This document shows, in pieces, positions 47,470 to 58,830 of a stretch of 64,000 nucleotides of DNA (position 1 is its first letter; each line of letters begins with the position of its first letter). The stretch comes from Prostheceraeus crozeri (taxonomy: Eukaryota > Platyhelminthes > Polycladida > Euryleptidae). Below the pieces are notes generated by a model, which saw only the letters and a program-made list of their open reading frames with translations, had not been told where the DNA came from and searched no databases. The translations under genes and the position numbers were made by a program. Location: the NCBI GenBank assembly GCA_907163375.1, contig CAJQUW010008657.1, forward strand, positions 558,001-622,000, in the 5' to 3' direction.

Positions 47470-48558
47470 CCCTTTCGCTGCTAATGACGGAGATCTACGT
47501 CATAGAATCATCCTTCACGTATCTATTATACTTCGTGCCATGTGCGAATGACGGAGATCTCCGTCATATTTTCATTCATTGAATGTCTGGCTTCCCTAAT
47601 TCGTATTTGTCTGTGATGCTTCATGACGGAGATTTCAATGCTTCCCTGTGCTAATTAATTTTCAGCTACAGTATAAAGTGATGAATTTTCAGTAAATACA
47701 TGTATTTAAAAATCATCACTTATGGTACAAAGCGAAACAGGGATGGGCACATAGAGCAGGCCGCTCAGAGCAATATCGGCAATCAAGTCTTGTCTCCCTA
47801 CGTTTACCCAATCGGTAGCTCAGCAAACACCGCTTTGAATGGTATTTCTTCGTTGTAGAGGGAATAGTTTCTAGTTTATGACTGTCATCAGCGATTGCTA
47901 ACTTGATTCCGCCCCCTGCTCTGACGTAAGTCCAGTTTACAAGGTCTTGAAATAAAGATTCTGGCAAACAAAGATCAGTAACAAAAATTGTCGTATCCAA
48001 CGCCTCAGTAGGTAAATATTTAGGATTTAGTCTATGTAAACCATAAAATTGATCATCACTTGGTTGATCCGTAGACTGATTCGATTCATTTCAATTGTCA
48101 GGTAGTTCTGAAGTAGGCTCCTCCGACTCAGAGTAAGTCTCATCAGCAGAGTACTCTACTTCTTCATCAGATATGTCTAGATCAACCTCAGTAGTAGGTT
48201 GCCAGAAAATCGTCAATTAGGGAAGAGTAAAATGAATAGTCATTGTATTTGGTATCGATCGATAGGTAACGTTATTCTCTTTACGATTATTCACATTGTG
48301 ATACCATGCATCTGAGTTGAACGGCGTCAGAGTCCGAATAAATTCTCGATGATAGCTAAACTCTTAATACTTAGTGACGGAGATCTCCGTCATCCGCACA
48401 TAGCAAAATTCAAAAATCTCCGTCACTGCAAATAAAAGAATGCCATCCATGACGGAGATCTCCGTCATCCGCATATAGAACCAAATATAATAGCGACATA
48501 AAGGATGATTTCATGACAGGTAACTCGTATGTTATCATATTCAAACGCAGCAAAAGGG
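47470..48558 (-). mobile_element. piggyBac-like element, internally deleted
   Basis: The ends are CCCTTTCGCTGCTAATGACG on the left and GCAGCAAAAGGG on the right, inverted and abutting TTAA on both sides (47466-47469 and 48559-48562), the hallmark of piggyBac. The 20-bp palindrome ATGACGGAGATCTCCGTCAT or a close variant lies at 47484-47503, 47548-47567, 48374-48393 and 48449-48468, with half-copies at 47623 and about 48416. Between them is a minus-strand remnant of the transposase (47716-48216) without its catalytic core. At 1,089 bp it would depend on a partner in trans. Confidence 0.92.
47716..48216 (-). pseudogene. piggyBac transposase, N-terminal acidic part joined to C-terminal cysteine-rich domain
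   Basis: The minus frame is open after TAA (48217-48219). It begins with an acidic stretch (DLDISDEEVEYSADETYSES), typical of the N-terminus of these transposases, then has TGA at 48091-48093, then continues in the same frame to the end. The last part, LDCRYCSERPALCAHPCFALYHK in shortened form, is the cysteine-rich domain that recognises the element ends (CxxC ... C ... C, ending FxxYH). The DDD catalytic region that normally lies between, about 300 or more residues, is gone, so an in-frame internal deletion is likely. Family roles: cut-and-paste at TTAA without footprint. The retained end-binding domain might still bind ends, which is inference. Confidence 0.82.
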
Positions 48559-48562
48559 TTAA

Positions 48563-50261
48563 CGCACGTCTACGTTCCACATCGACTACAATTTCCTTTC
48601 TTGGCAAATCTAATGTAATCCTAAATAAATCGAAGCTTTTTAGAAAAATATAATAGCATTAAGAAGAAATCTTCCCGAATAGTTTCAGCGCATCGCCGTC
48701 AAACGATATTTCGTTCTTATTTTAGAAATTTTTCGTTATCACTTGTCACAAAACAATTATATTGATAAAATCATCCTTATTGGTAAATCGCAAGAAATGC
48801 TCTTATCCTCATTCTATCAGCAAATCTGTTTCATTCTCTTGGCAAACTGCTAAGTATCGGTAAATGAAACTGTAATTGTGCCATTAAGAATAAGCAGCTT
48901 CTATTGTTGCAGAAAATTGCTGTTGCGTTTATTGAGACGAAACGTTATCAAAGACTCACAGCTTAACCTCATTACTTATTCAGCAATAGAGGGGAGGGCT
49001 TCAAATGCTTCAATAAATGTTGTATTTATTTACATACATCCTTTATTTTAGTAACAAACTTCTTTCTATGCACTGCTGGAGGCGCAGAATTAGATGGCTA
49101 AGAGCGGCGTTTCTGTCAGTCGAGAATGTTATTTCATCATCATAACAAGACATGTCGCTTCCCTTTGGGCAATCGAAGAGTTGGCTGCCTTATTCTTTGA
49201 ATAGGCGCGATTATGATTTTTCACCAATCAATTTACCTCTGTTTCACACTTAGACAATTACTTCATCGATGACCTCAGGTTAATTAGGCGGTTTCTTTTA
49301 TTAACACTAATCGTCTGCGGGGGCAGTAGACAATTTGCGCGCCTGTGATATTTTCATCGCACAGTCGAACGGATCTCTACACTTTATCACTTAGTGGCTT
49401 TTCCTAAGAGGCCTTGCAGCGACATATATAGCGAAATAACATTTTTCGACTTTTTGAGCCGCTTCAAACCCGTTATCGGTCCTAGCCTCTACCTTTGGAA
49501 TGAACTCTTTTCAACTGACGGCATGTGATACAGTGTTGACATTTTCCAATAGTTTTCATTTTCGCATAGTTGATAACGGCAAAGACTTCTATCAAGGTCT
49601 TGTAACATTCACTGTATCTCAGAGGCATAATGACTTCTCTTCATCGAATGATCTGAACGCAAGAAATCTGAACATGAATATGTTTCTCCTTGATAAAAAT
49701 CCTCTACATGTTGTTCAAGATACAGTCCGCATGCAACAGATCGGTTAAATGTATTAAAGGGCTTCCAGAAAAGTGACGAATTATTTTATGTAAAATACAT
49801 GCTAACGATGCAACCACATTGAAAAGCAAACAAACTAGCGAAATCGGAATATCTGGCTCAGTCAACTGCGCTTGAAAGAAAGAAAAGAAAGCTCCCAAAT
49901 ATAGTTCCGCGAAATTTTGGTTTCTTTCAGTTTAATTGTGTAATAACTTTCGAATACGTAAACGCTAGTGAAATTGATGTTTTCATATCAATTGCTTGTA
50001 AATGTATTAGGTCCTGGTTTTGATAGAAATGCAGTGTTTATTGGTAACTGTCTATGGATTCATCAAATGGCAGGAATCTACAGTTATAGATGTAATATAT
50101 CAATTGAAATTATGCTCTAAAAAAATTACGAGGTTTTATTTTCCGATCAATTTTCGATTATTATGTAATCGCTTTCGCTGAAACCCTTCCCTCACTTAGA
50201 CGACGACTGCGCAATTGCTGGACGGCTCCTAGCTTTGTATTGGACTGGTGAGGGCACAGAA
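48563..50261. other. Intergenic or intronic stretch, no gene recognised
   Basis: The segment 49080-49400 is locally GC-richer, with TTAATTAGGCGG and GGGGGCAGTAGACAATTTGC, and might be a regulatory region, but nothing in the sequence proves it. Confidence 0.3.
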
Positions 50262-50640
50262 TTAAATATTTTGTTTATCTGCTTCGGTTTGCTAGAAGTG
50301 TGATTAATACGAAATGGACGGCACATTGTGGAACCTATTAGGTGGGCAAGAAGGAATTCCTAATACCTTACAGAGATAGGAAAAAAAGTCGTGCGTCGCT
50401 TGCGGATTAATGTGTGTTTCCAGCAAAGTGCTTCGATTGCAAAATTCCTACAGATTCGAGGAATTCAGGTCACGGACAAGTTTTGCCCTCGAAATTTTAT
50501 CAATTGAATTAAATATTTTATTTATCTGCGCGCAAATGAATCTAATTCTGTGGATGTGCCATTTCGATATTAAGGTTACATGCAATTCTTCCTTTCTAGG
50601 AAACCGAAGCGCGCGCAGATGAATCTAATTCTGTGGGTGA
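50262..50640. repeat. Unclassified dispersed repeat (copy 2) with internal duplications
   Basis: The segment 50371-50500 aligns with 31413-31546, and 50554-50598 with 31751-31796. Inside, GAATTAAATATTTT-TTTATC occurs at 50266 and 50506, and CGCGC-ATGAATCTAATTCTG at about 50528 and 50612, indicating local tandem growth. No coding region is recognised. Confidence 0.6.
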
Positions 50641-51489
50641 GGGTGATAATATAGTCACATTGGCTTCAGCCATTAATCTTCCAAGATTCTCCAAATGACT
50701 TTTCATGAGGTAATTATGATAGATGCCAGATCTTCCACGATAGAATTCATCTGACCACAGAAATAATGGATTAATAACGCATCAATGCTGTGATTTGCAT
50801 CTCAAATTAAAAGGAAACTTATTCGACGGTTTCTTCTTGCCCTCCCTGTAATGTAATCTGGACATGAGCGTTGGTGAAATTCATGCATAATTGTACAAGT
50901 CCTACGCAAGCTTAGAATTGAGGCTTCCATGTTGACCTACATAGTGGTAAGAGCAATATTTTCCCAAGTCACATTCAAAATCTTTTTTACACGTATCTTT
51001 GATTGAGAGGACACTTTCTGATTGCTTTTACTCCGATTTCTAACTGTTCATGTATTTATGAATGTAAACGGATGTCAGAATGAAATTTACTCCTCATTTT
51101 GAGCAGCTATTATGAATTCTAGCTAAATCTGAATACCTTGTATATCAGTAGTAAAATTGATTATTGAATACTTTTGAATATTAATGCTATCTTCATTGAC
51201 AGCTTCAACTCGAAATACAAAATGATGTTTCCAGGAGAAAAAGCTTGCCAAGAGCTTGCGTTTATTTTCATTAGACAGCATTTTTCTGAAGCATTCTTTA
51301 TCAGTTTCATTAATCTAGCAGGTAAAAGCTGCGTGCAGCCTTGTTTTCACACGAGCAAAATCTCAAGCCATGAGTTTTTTGCTTGATTTTGATGATTCAG
51401 GAACTGAAGCTATGGATCTGATAGACAAAGTCTGATAAAGTTGCATAAGAGAGCAATAAACAAAGGTGCTTCAAAGTGCCCCACAGGCT
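50641..51489. other. Intergenic, nothing recognised
   Basis: No gene or clear repeat; frames below 75 codons only. Confidence 0.35.
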
Positions 51490-51525
51490 GGTTCAATGTG
51501 CCGCACACATGTGGCACATTGAACC
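51490..51525. repeat. Perfect 13-bp hairpin, possible MITE core
   Basis: GGTTCAATGTGCC and its inverse GGCACATTGAACC flank a 10-base loop. The word TTCAATGTGCCCCAACCTCC recurs at about 51688, and AGTGCCCCACAGG at 51475, so the hairpin may belong to a small element of about 240 bases whose ends I could not fix. Confidence 0.55.
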
Positions 51526-52629
51526 ACTTCGGTAGAAATTTGAAAATTTAAATTGTGAGATGAAATGTCACAAAAACGTCCAACAACTCAGAGATTACTA
51601 AGCATACCCTCAACCTTTCATCCGAGTTTGATTTAGGTTCATTTGATTTAGTAAATTCGAACTGTCGAGAAAAGTTCAAAAACATGTTCAATGTGCCCCA
51701 ACCTCCCCTACCTGCGATTGCAATCCCATACTCGCTCTGATGATGCGTTTCAGTATTTCGCTTCCTCTTCACATTGACATTCAGGGCGCACTGTTGAGAA
51801 TGTCTTGGTGAATAAGGGAATCAAATGTGCTTTCGTGTTCAATAAAACTCTTTCATCATCAACTACTATTGAAACGACAATCAGCTCACTTACGTATTCA
51901 TAAAATCCGCACGCACTCGATACTACGATGACGCATCATTCGACTGTATCTTCCTTGCTGTCTTGAATTAGGTTCAGTGAATGAAGGGAAACAAGCATCT
52001 GCCAAGAAAAAACTAGCTATGAATAAATGAAAATGCCAATTTGACAAAAAGGAAGAAATTATGAAGTTGGCTATGATTAAAATTGGCTAACAAGGATTGC
52101 TAAATTCAGGGTTTTTTTAAGATAAATTTACAACTGCACAAAAGTTGGCATTTCGACTTTGGCTTCCTGCTGCTTCCCCTATGGGCAGGGATTCTTCTCA
52201 GCATGCGATTCGCTAGTTTTTCAGTCATAACTAAACTTGAGATTTACATCCTTAAATAAGTTTAAAATGTTCGTAATGAAAAGAAATCAAACGTAGTGTT
52301 CTAGATTCTAGAGGATTTTAAGATCCTTAATATGTTTCAGAATCAAAATGATTATCATTAAAATACTGTATAGTAGAGAATTGGTTTGTCTATGCATGCA
52401 GTCAGCTTCTAGTTTCTCTACAAGACGACTCCCTCTAATCATCAATATAATGTCACAATCTAAAACAGAAGCGAATTATTGTTATACAGTGCTTCTTTTG
52501 AAATAGCTTACCGGTATCTCTTATTTTTGGAATATCAATGTAATGACAGGCATGCTATGAATAGATCAGTCATCAACACCTTAATCGACTATAGATGAAG
52601 TCAGCACTTGAGCGACAAGTGATGAGTCA
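51526..52629. other. Intergenic, nothing recognised
   Basis: Apart from the repeat word at 51688-51710 there is no recognisable feature. Confidence 0.35.
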
Positions 52630-52790
52630 CCGCCGCTGTAGCCCTGTGGTAGAGCGTTCGCTATGCGTCCGGGAGACCTGAGTTCAAACCTAAGACTTTC
52701 AAAATAGATGCAATCCGCATTCTTGCTAGACACTAAGCACTGAAGAATGAGAGTGGGATAAATAAAAGCTATGCCTAATGGAAGAAAGGC
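52630..52790 (+). repeat. SINE, second family (copy 2)
   Basis: The tRNA-like head reads GTAGCCCTGTGGTAGAGCGT, TCCGGGAGACC, GAGTTCAAACC (B-box), followed by TAAGACTTTCAAAA, GCATTCTTGCTAGACA and GGAAGAAAGG. The same order is on the minus strand at 26515-26655. The head resembles several tRNAs but the 3' half of the cloverleaf is not formed. Confidence 0.75.
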
Positions 52791-52843
52791 GCTTGCCTAA
52801 TATCATTCCGAGAGAAAACAAGACTTATTTCATGTGTCAATAG

Positions 52844-53028
52844 GTCAGCGGATGCTGACTTCGACAACTGTCCACATGTTAGCGAATTCGCACACTCTCA
52901 CTGATGTGCTAAGTCCTGCTGCCTTGCTTAGACAGTTTGACAATATCAGTGCTGTGGCGGAGCGTTGTAGAGGTCTAGTGCACACCTATTTCGCGGCCAG
53001 GAGGCGAGTGAGGGTTTTGAAGCTATAG
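52844..53028 (+). CDS. Candidate terminal coding exon, unknown product (partial)
   Basis: After a possible acceptor (TTTCATGTGTCAATAG) an open frame of about 60 codons runs to TAG at 53026-53028, reading QRMLTSTTVHMLANSHTLTD and ending in a basic AARRRVRVLKL. Third codon positions look richer in G and C than the surrounding DNA, which is why I list it. I do not recognise the protein, no upstream partner exon was identified, and it lies just after a SINE, so it may be chance. Confidence 0.25.
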
Positions 53029-53207
53029 TTGAGCGATATTTTGGTATGAAATATGTTGACTGATCGAAAATATGTCATTCATTTTTTTAGAATAAGGCCA
53101 CTGAATTTTCTCAATGTTCTGGTGAATTAGACAATTGATTGAGAAATTAATATAGCAATATCGATACCATATAATTTCTGTGGGCGTTTCAAAAGAGGGC
53201 ATTTCGG

Positions 53208-53279
53208 AAAGAGTATATTAAGCACAGAGTTTCTCATCTAATATTTAAGATAAGAAACTCTTTAGTTAAAATACTCTTT
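53208..53279. repeat. Imperfect inverted repeat of about 28 bp
   Basis: AAAGAGTATATTAAGCACAG continuing to GAGTTTCTC pairs with AAGAAACTCTTTAGTTAAAA continuing to TACTCTTT, with a short loop. A further CACTCTTTA word follows at about 53317. It resembles a tiny foldback MITE; no target duplication is clear. Confidence 0.5.
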
Positions 53280-53932
53280 AATTATCTATTTTCTTATTTT
53301 CTATCCCAAAAAATCCACTCTTTATGTTTATTAAGTCACCCATATAGCTTCCAAGCGGACTGATGCTGGCAAGTGCTGAAAATGAAATATTAGAAAATGC
53401 TGTAAATTTGCGTTTCAGTCATTTTTGGCTTGACCATGTAGTGCAATATGCATGTCGACAAAATATCGATTTCATTAAGGTCTAGGGAGGACGATGACAC
53501 CCACGTGGACTCTGATAGCATGTCTAGTTCAAGTTTCTGTCTTTATTTTCCGACGACTTTTGATTTAACTTCAGCATAACTTGAATATTTTCACGGATAG
53601 TAAGATCCACTAGAATGATTTCACTTGTTTGAACATGAATAAAAATGATCCTTTTAGCCTGCAGATCGCATGAAAGAAAATCTTATTCTATAGAATCCCC
53701 ATATACATCGTTTAGCTGTTTATCAAGAACTTTCTGTTCTATTCGTAATAAAATGTGCACTGTAAGATATCATTTAAATTGAAATTGAAATTCATTGACA
53801 CTTTTCCATGCCAATGAGATACCTCTAGCCAATAGAGAAACATCAATGAGAGATAGTTGCATATTTGCCGCATTGGTGCAATCATACCCATCGTAGTATA
53901 TGTTTTCTTTTTGGTTCGTATGTTTTCGTAGG
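53280..53932. other. Spacer left of the TCTGACCGAGA element
   Basis: AT-rich DNA without a supported gene. Confidence 0.35.
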
Positions 53933-55220
53933 TGGGTAAATCCAATTTATTCCACAACATTTGACGAAAATGTGTCTTTGATTTGTAAAATCCATATTTC
54001 TGAACCGATTTCAATAGTTTTTTTTTTAATCGAACCGTAAAGATCTCATCTATTATGGCATGGTTTTTAAAAAGTCACAAAGCCAAGATCTTCTTCACAA
54101 GTTGCCGTTTTTTTTCCGAAAAAAGACCAAAAAGGGGGCATGTCCAAGTTGCAGTACTCAAACACGGATTTTCGATTAGATACAATCAAATACACCCACC
54201 AATATTTATATCATCTGAAAGAAAGATCAGCTCTTTAAGACAGTCTAATTTTAAATATTATAATCAATATTAATCATTGAATTTTCACTGGGTTTCCATT
54301 GTCCAATGAAAAAAAATGTCCTCTGACCGAGACGTTTTTCTGTCCTCTGACCGAGGTACCGTTTTTCTCGAAGAATATTGATTCTTCCATTAAACGTTTT
54401 GCACCAAACGAATCCTCTAGTGTGCTAGTTTATAAATCCGTAAAGAAAATTCAGTTTGATGCCGTTACAAGTAAGTAATATTGATTTTCAAAATATTTTT
54501 GTTCGTTTTTTCGACCAGAGAATTTGAATATTCCCAAAAATTTCATATAGATGCTGAAACCAGAAATTTTGTCAGGAATCGATGAACATGCTCTTAACAT
54601 CTATGCAAAAGAATTTTTTTATTTATATCAATTAACCCTCTCAAAACCTCCAAAAACCACGAAAATGTCCTATGACCGAGATCCTAAAAAATCTCGGTCA
54701 GAAGACAACGTTGAAATTGAAGATCATTCGTTTTACGAAATTGCGTTCAAGTATTCGTCCGAAGTTCCCCAGTCTCATGAACCCAAATGCTGAAACCGAA
54801 GAGTTTCCTGTTCGACATGAATTTGTCCTCTGACCGAGACTTAAAAAATCTCGGTCAGAGGAACAGGTGGGTCACGGTCAACGGACATTATATGTAATAC
54901 GTTACATTTTGGTCACTTCGCTTTCCGCATGCAACCATCCATCCTAAGTTCCCAGTTTCATCAGCAACCCAAATGCAGAAGCCGAAGAGTTTCCTATTCG
55001 ACATCTATCTGACCGAGATCAATTTGTCCTCTGACCGAGATTTAGAAAAAATGACTTTTTAAAAGTGCTAGATTTCTATGGAAAGTTTTTATTTGGTGTG
55101 GTCGCAGCTAAGATTTTCGTGTTCAGCGTAAAAAAATGAGTATGTATGCAAATTTTCACGGAAATCTGAGACCCAAAGTTGAAAAGACAGAAATGTTGTG
55201 GAATAAATTGGATTTACCCA
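53933..55220. mobile_element. Unclassified TIR element with TCTGACCGAGA repeats
   Basis: The first 30 bases (TGGGTAAATCCAATTTATTC, then CACAACATTT) are repeated exactly as the inverse at 55191-55220. Inside, TCCTCTGACCGAGA-type words occur at about 54319, 54343, 54670, 54826, 55010 and 55028. Inverse forms (TCTCGGTCAGA) follow two of them, giving hairpins at about 54667-54705 and 54823-54866. A unit of about 185 bases containing CCCAAATGC-GAA-CCGAAGAG and TTTCCT-TTCGACAT is present twice (from about 54760 and 54945). Target duplication is unclear (flanks AGG and GGT). No transposase is recognised; small frames inside show no family. Confidence 0.7.
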
Positions 55221-58200
55221 GGTTTAGCCTAGTAAACTTAAATACTTAATACTTAAAGTATTGCTGTGATTTGAATTGATCTCATTATCCTTCTGCATGT
55301 CGCAGATATTTCATATCCCTTCTATTCAACGATATCATAGATATCTCACAGCGGAGACCTCCCATAAATGGCTTTATTTCGGACTCAAATTGATCTGTCA
55401 TTGTTGGAATATCAACTTAAAAATCAAGGTGTTTTGAGAACTGACCCGTCATTTTTACTCTTCAATTGTCAATTTAAGGATTTGAAACAGTCTGAAGAGT
55501 TTGGCCTAATTGTTTCCTTGGGTAAAGCACTATTAAATTAGGTACTTTGATGCAGAGAGTCAGCCATTCACTTTGACATAACAAAAAGAGCATGGCGAGG
55601 ATATTGAAAATGGTTTCAATACACATTGTGGTCGATTACAGACAACAAAAGCCGTCTGGTAATTCGTAGTCTTTCGGAAACTCGTCAAGAAAATTTGAAT
55701 TACAAAGGAGCACTTATATGTAAAGAGATTAATGCCCTATGAATAGTGAACTTTTGACGAATTTTCATCACAAGCAAAAGTTTCTCCTTATCTTTTAAAC
55801 ACGACAGACCTTTCTCCACAAGATAGAGCTCTTCTTATCTCAATTTAAGTAGGCTTATAATGCAAAACATATTAAGTTCAACCTATAAAATGCGAAATTA
55901 CTAATAGTTTGAAAGAGACTTTTCCAAGCCAAGAGACTTTCAACTACCATAAATAATTCAAAAGTCCTTGACAGTGCTTGTACAAAGTCATTCATATCCA
56001 AGCATCGCTCTAAAAATGTCTGAGATGCCATTATGGCAATAGTGAAGCACTTACTGTGTGGCGTGGTAAACAAGTAGCATCATAATCTTCTTTTGCTTCC
56101 TAATGAAAATGTTTTCCTCATAAATGTGTATATTCTACGATACTTAAACTTAGTTTTCTGCTCTCCATAATTGTTTAAGTAACTTTTGTGACCAGTGTTT
56201 CACACACGAAAGAATGCAAGTCTCCAGGGCACAATTCATTCATGCATTCGGATTTTTCATTAATCAAAATTGCTTTCTATCCACATTGGAGCAATTCAAA
56301 TACATTTAATGGAATGCGGAATCCTCATGTCGATTCAAATTAGTCTTTGGAAATTTGAGAAAATAGGATAAACAAATTAACGATTTTTGATTGACAAACC
56401 TGATGATGCGATATAAATCCGCCAAGTAATATTATTATTACTGTGGCAACAGTATCTGCGGGCTATTTTATATCGTAATGTAATAGAAAATATTTAGTGT
56501 GTTTGTATTCAGTTGGCAATTAAATTATTTAATATGCAGTGATCATTAGACACCAATACAATATATTCAAAATGTGTGAAGCAAATAGTAAATATTAACG
56601 GAATATTGCAAATATTTCATTTGGTTAGTACTTACACGTAATTGTTAAGAGGATGAAATCAGTTATTTTCATAAACAAATTAGCAAAGGCTAACCTTAGG
56701 CGAAACACGGTTAATAATTAGATGACCAATTATACAATACAGCAAGTAAAACCACTGTGAAAAATACTGTGAGGATATACATTTACATTTCTTTATAATT
56801 ACTAATGCATTTTATGCGTATTAGTACTGCTGGTCGTCCATTTCACTATCTATTTTATGTCACTAGAAAAGAATTGGAATCCCAGGCAGCCACAATGACA
56901 TGCAATGACATTGCAACAAGGGATTCTCTACGAATGTTGCAGATATTTCTACACAACTCTTCGATAAAATGCATAAAATAGTTCTTTGAGGTCTGCAACA
57001 TCTTGCAACTCATAAAATAGATAAATTGTATAAGCAAGTAAATTAATTGCTGCATAAAGTAATGCAATCATGCGATGTATCTTATGTACATGTACAAAAA
57101 AATGTGTACATTTAGCATAATCTAAATAATGCTATTTTGTAATAATGCAGGTTCATGCTGGCAGACATTTCAGTTCCATCTTTTATGCCTATTTTCTCAG
57201 ACTACACAAAGTACTTGAGAATAATCGAATATATTCAAACTAAAAATCAGTAGAAATGAGCAAAGTATTGACTATGTCAATAACATTCATTCTCATTCCA
57301 TCGTGGACGTTCCACACAATGAACAACTCTGATTTTTTACAGCTTTTATTATGCAAATACAAATAAGATGCATACAATTGAAAGAAAAGACTTCCGGCCA
57401 AAAAGCAGATGAAAAGCAGTGAATAATGACATATTGTATCGAATGACCCAAGAACGGAAACAAAGACACGAATGACTGCGGGATATACTATTGATGTTTC
57501 CTTGAAGTAAATGAACGTGAAAACTTCTACATTGATAAATGGCAACAGGTAGACATCGATGTAAAATAAAATTGAAGATTGAACTTGAACTACGCACATC
57601 ATGATTTACGCTGTCGGGAGAGGAAGTGATGCCCTTTAGCAATAATGTACAAAACGTGAAGTCATTGAAAATATACCAAGAAAGTATATGAATATAAATA
57701 TACAATCCTCAATCCTTTCAAATCTTGGATTTATGGATCAACGAGTATTACAAGTTATGAGCATGTTGACGTATTTTAACCATAGTACAATGACACAGTC
57801 AATAATTGCTACCTGCTCTTTCACTTATGACACTATTTGCTTTATATCCACTCTATCGATGCCGGAAGGCGGGACGATTCACAACCCATTGTCGCACTTT
57901 TTATGTGAATCTCTTTTTAAAACCCCATCTTACCCGGGCTATTATGGGCTCTAAAAGCCGAATTGGCTCATGAAGCACCACACCCTGATTTCAATGTTTC
58001 TGTAATTTATTCGCTCTCAAAATCATAGTACAATAAGGTTACAATACAATTGGCGCATACTTGTTTCAATGATGGTATCAGTTTTTGTCAGCTATGTCAT
58101 CTTGTAACAATTCAAAATTTGACCTACACTTATTTTTATAAAAATGATACTTTAAGTATTAATTGGACGTTATTGCCAAATAACATTGATAAACCATGCG

Positions 58201-58344
58201 GTTTGATCAGTTATCGCATGAAGACGTCTGAAAGCAATGCTGGGACTATGCTTGATAGCATTAATCTGTTAAGTTAAAGGCACTGAATGCGACTCAAATA
58301 GAGATTTTTGAAATTGTATATAAATTGCATTCTGTCTGCCTCTT
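55221..58344. other. Intergenic or intronic stretch, no gene recognised
   Basis: Overlapping hydrophobic minus-strand frames (57240-57705) are the longest here, but AT-rich sequence readily yields such frames and no receptor or transporter motif is present. Confidence 0.35.
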
Positions 58345-58830
58345 TATATTCAGCAGAAAAATTCTGCAATTGCACATCTACATAAACAGTGCATCAAAAA
58401 TATTGCGAGGCATGATAATCTGTCCAATATACACTTCGGATCCACTATTTGTGGCATAAAACGGACATTACTACTCATGAAGAATTATGAGTAGTGATTA
58501 TAGCATATTGCAATTACTCATCGTGATAATTACTTAATTCGTGGATGATTGAGACTGGTATTTGTAACTTCATTTTTTATTTAATCAATATAAGTGATTT
58601 GAATTGATTACGATGCCTAGTTTTGCAAGAATTGACAAAAAATCAATTTTCAAAAGACCTGTGCATATATAGTCGGCTGCTATCTCAGCTACATGCTGAG
58701 CAGAAAAAATACGATAACTGCTCATACACATAAGCAAAAGCATCCATCCTGTTGTTTGTAGCATATAACTGATATTACTACTTAAAATCTATTGTGAGTA
58801 GTGTTTGGATGAAATTGCTATTATTCATTA
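58345..58830. repeat. Diverged tandem pair, about 300-base unit
   Basis: CAGCAGAAAAATTCTGC ... GACATTACTACTCATGAAGA ... ATGAGTAGTG (58353-58498) and GAGCAGAAAAAATACG ... GATATTACTACTTAAAATCT ... GTGAGTAGTG (58699-58803) follow the same order with many differences. This appears to be an old local duplication. Confidence 0.4.

Noticed and set aside
57240..57705. Overlapping hydrophobic minus-strand frames of 118-120 codons, considered as a receptor exon
   Set aside because: Two overlapping frames are equally hydrophobic, no conserved receptor or transporter motif is seen, and AT-rich DNA gives such frames by chance.
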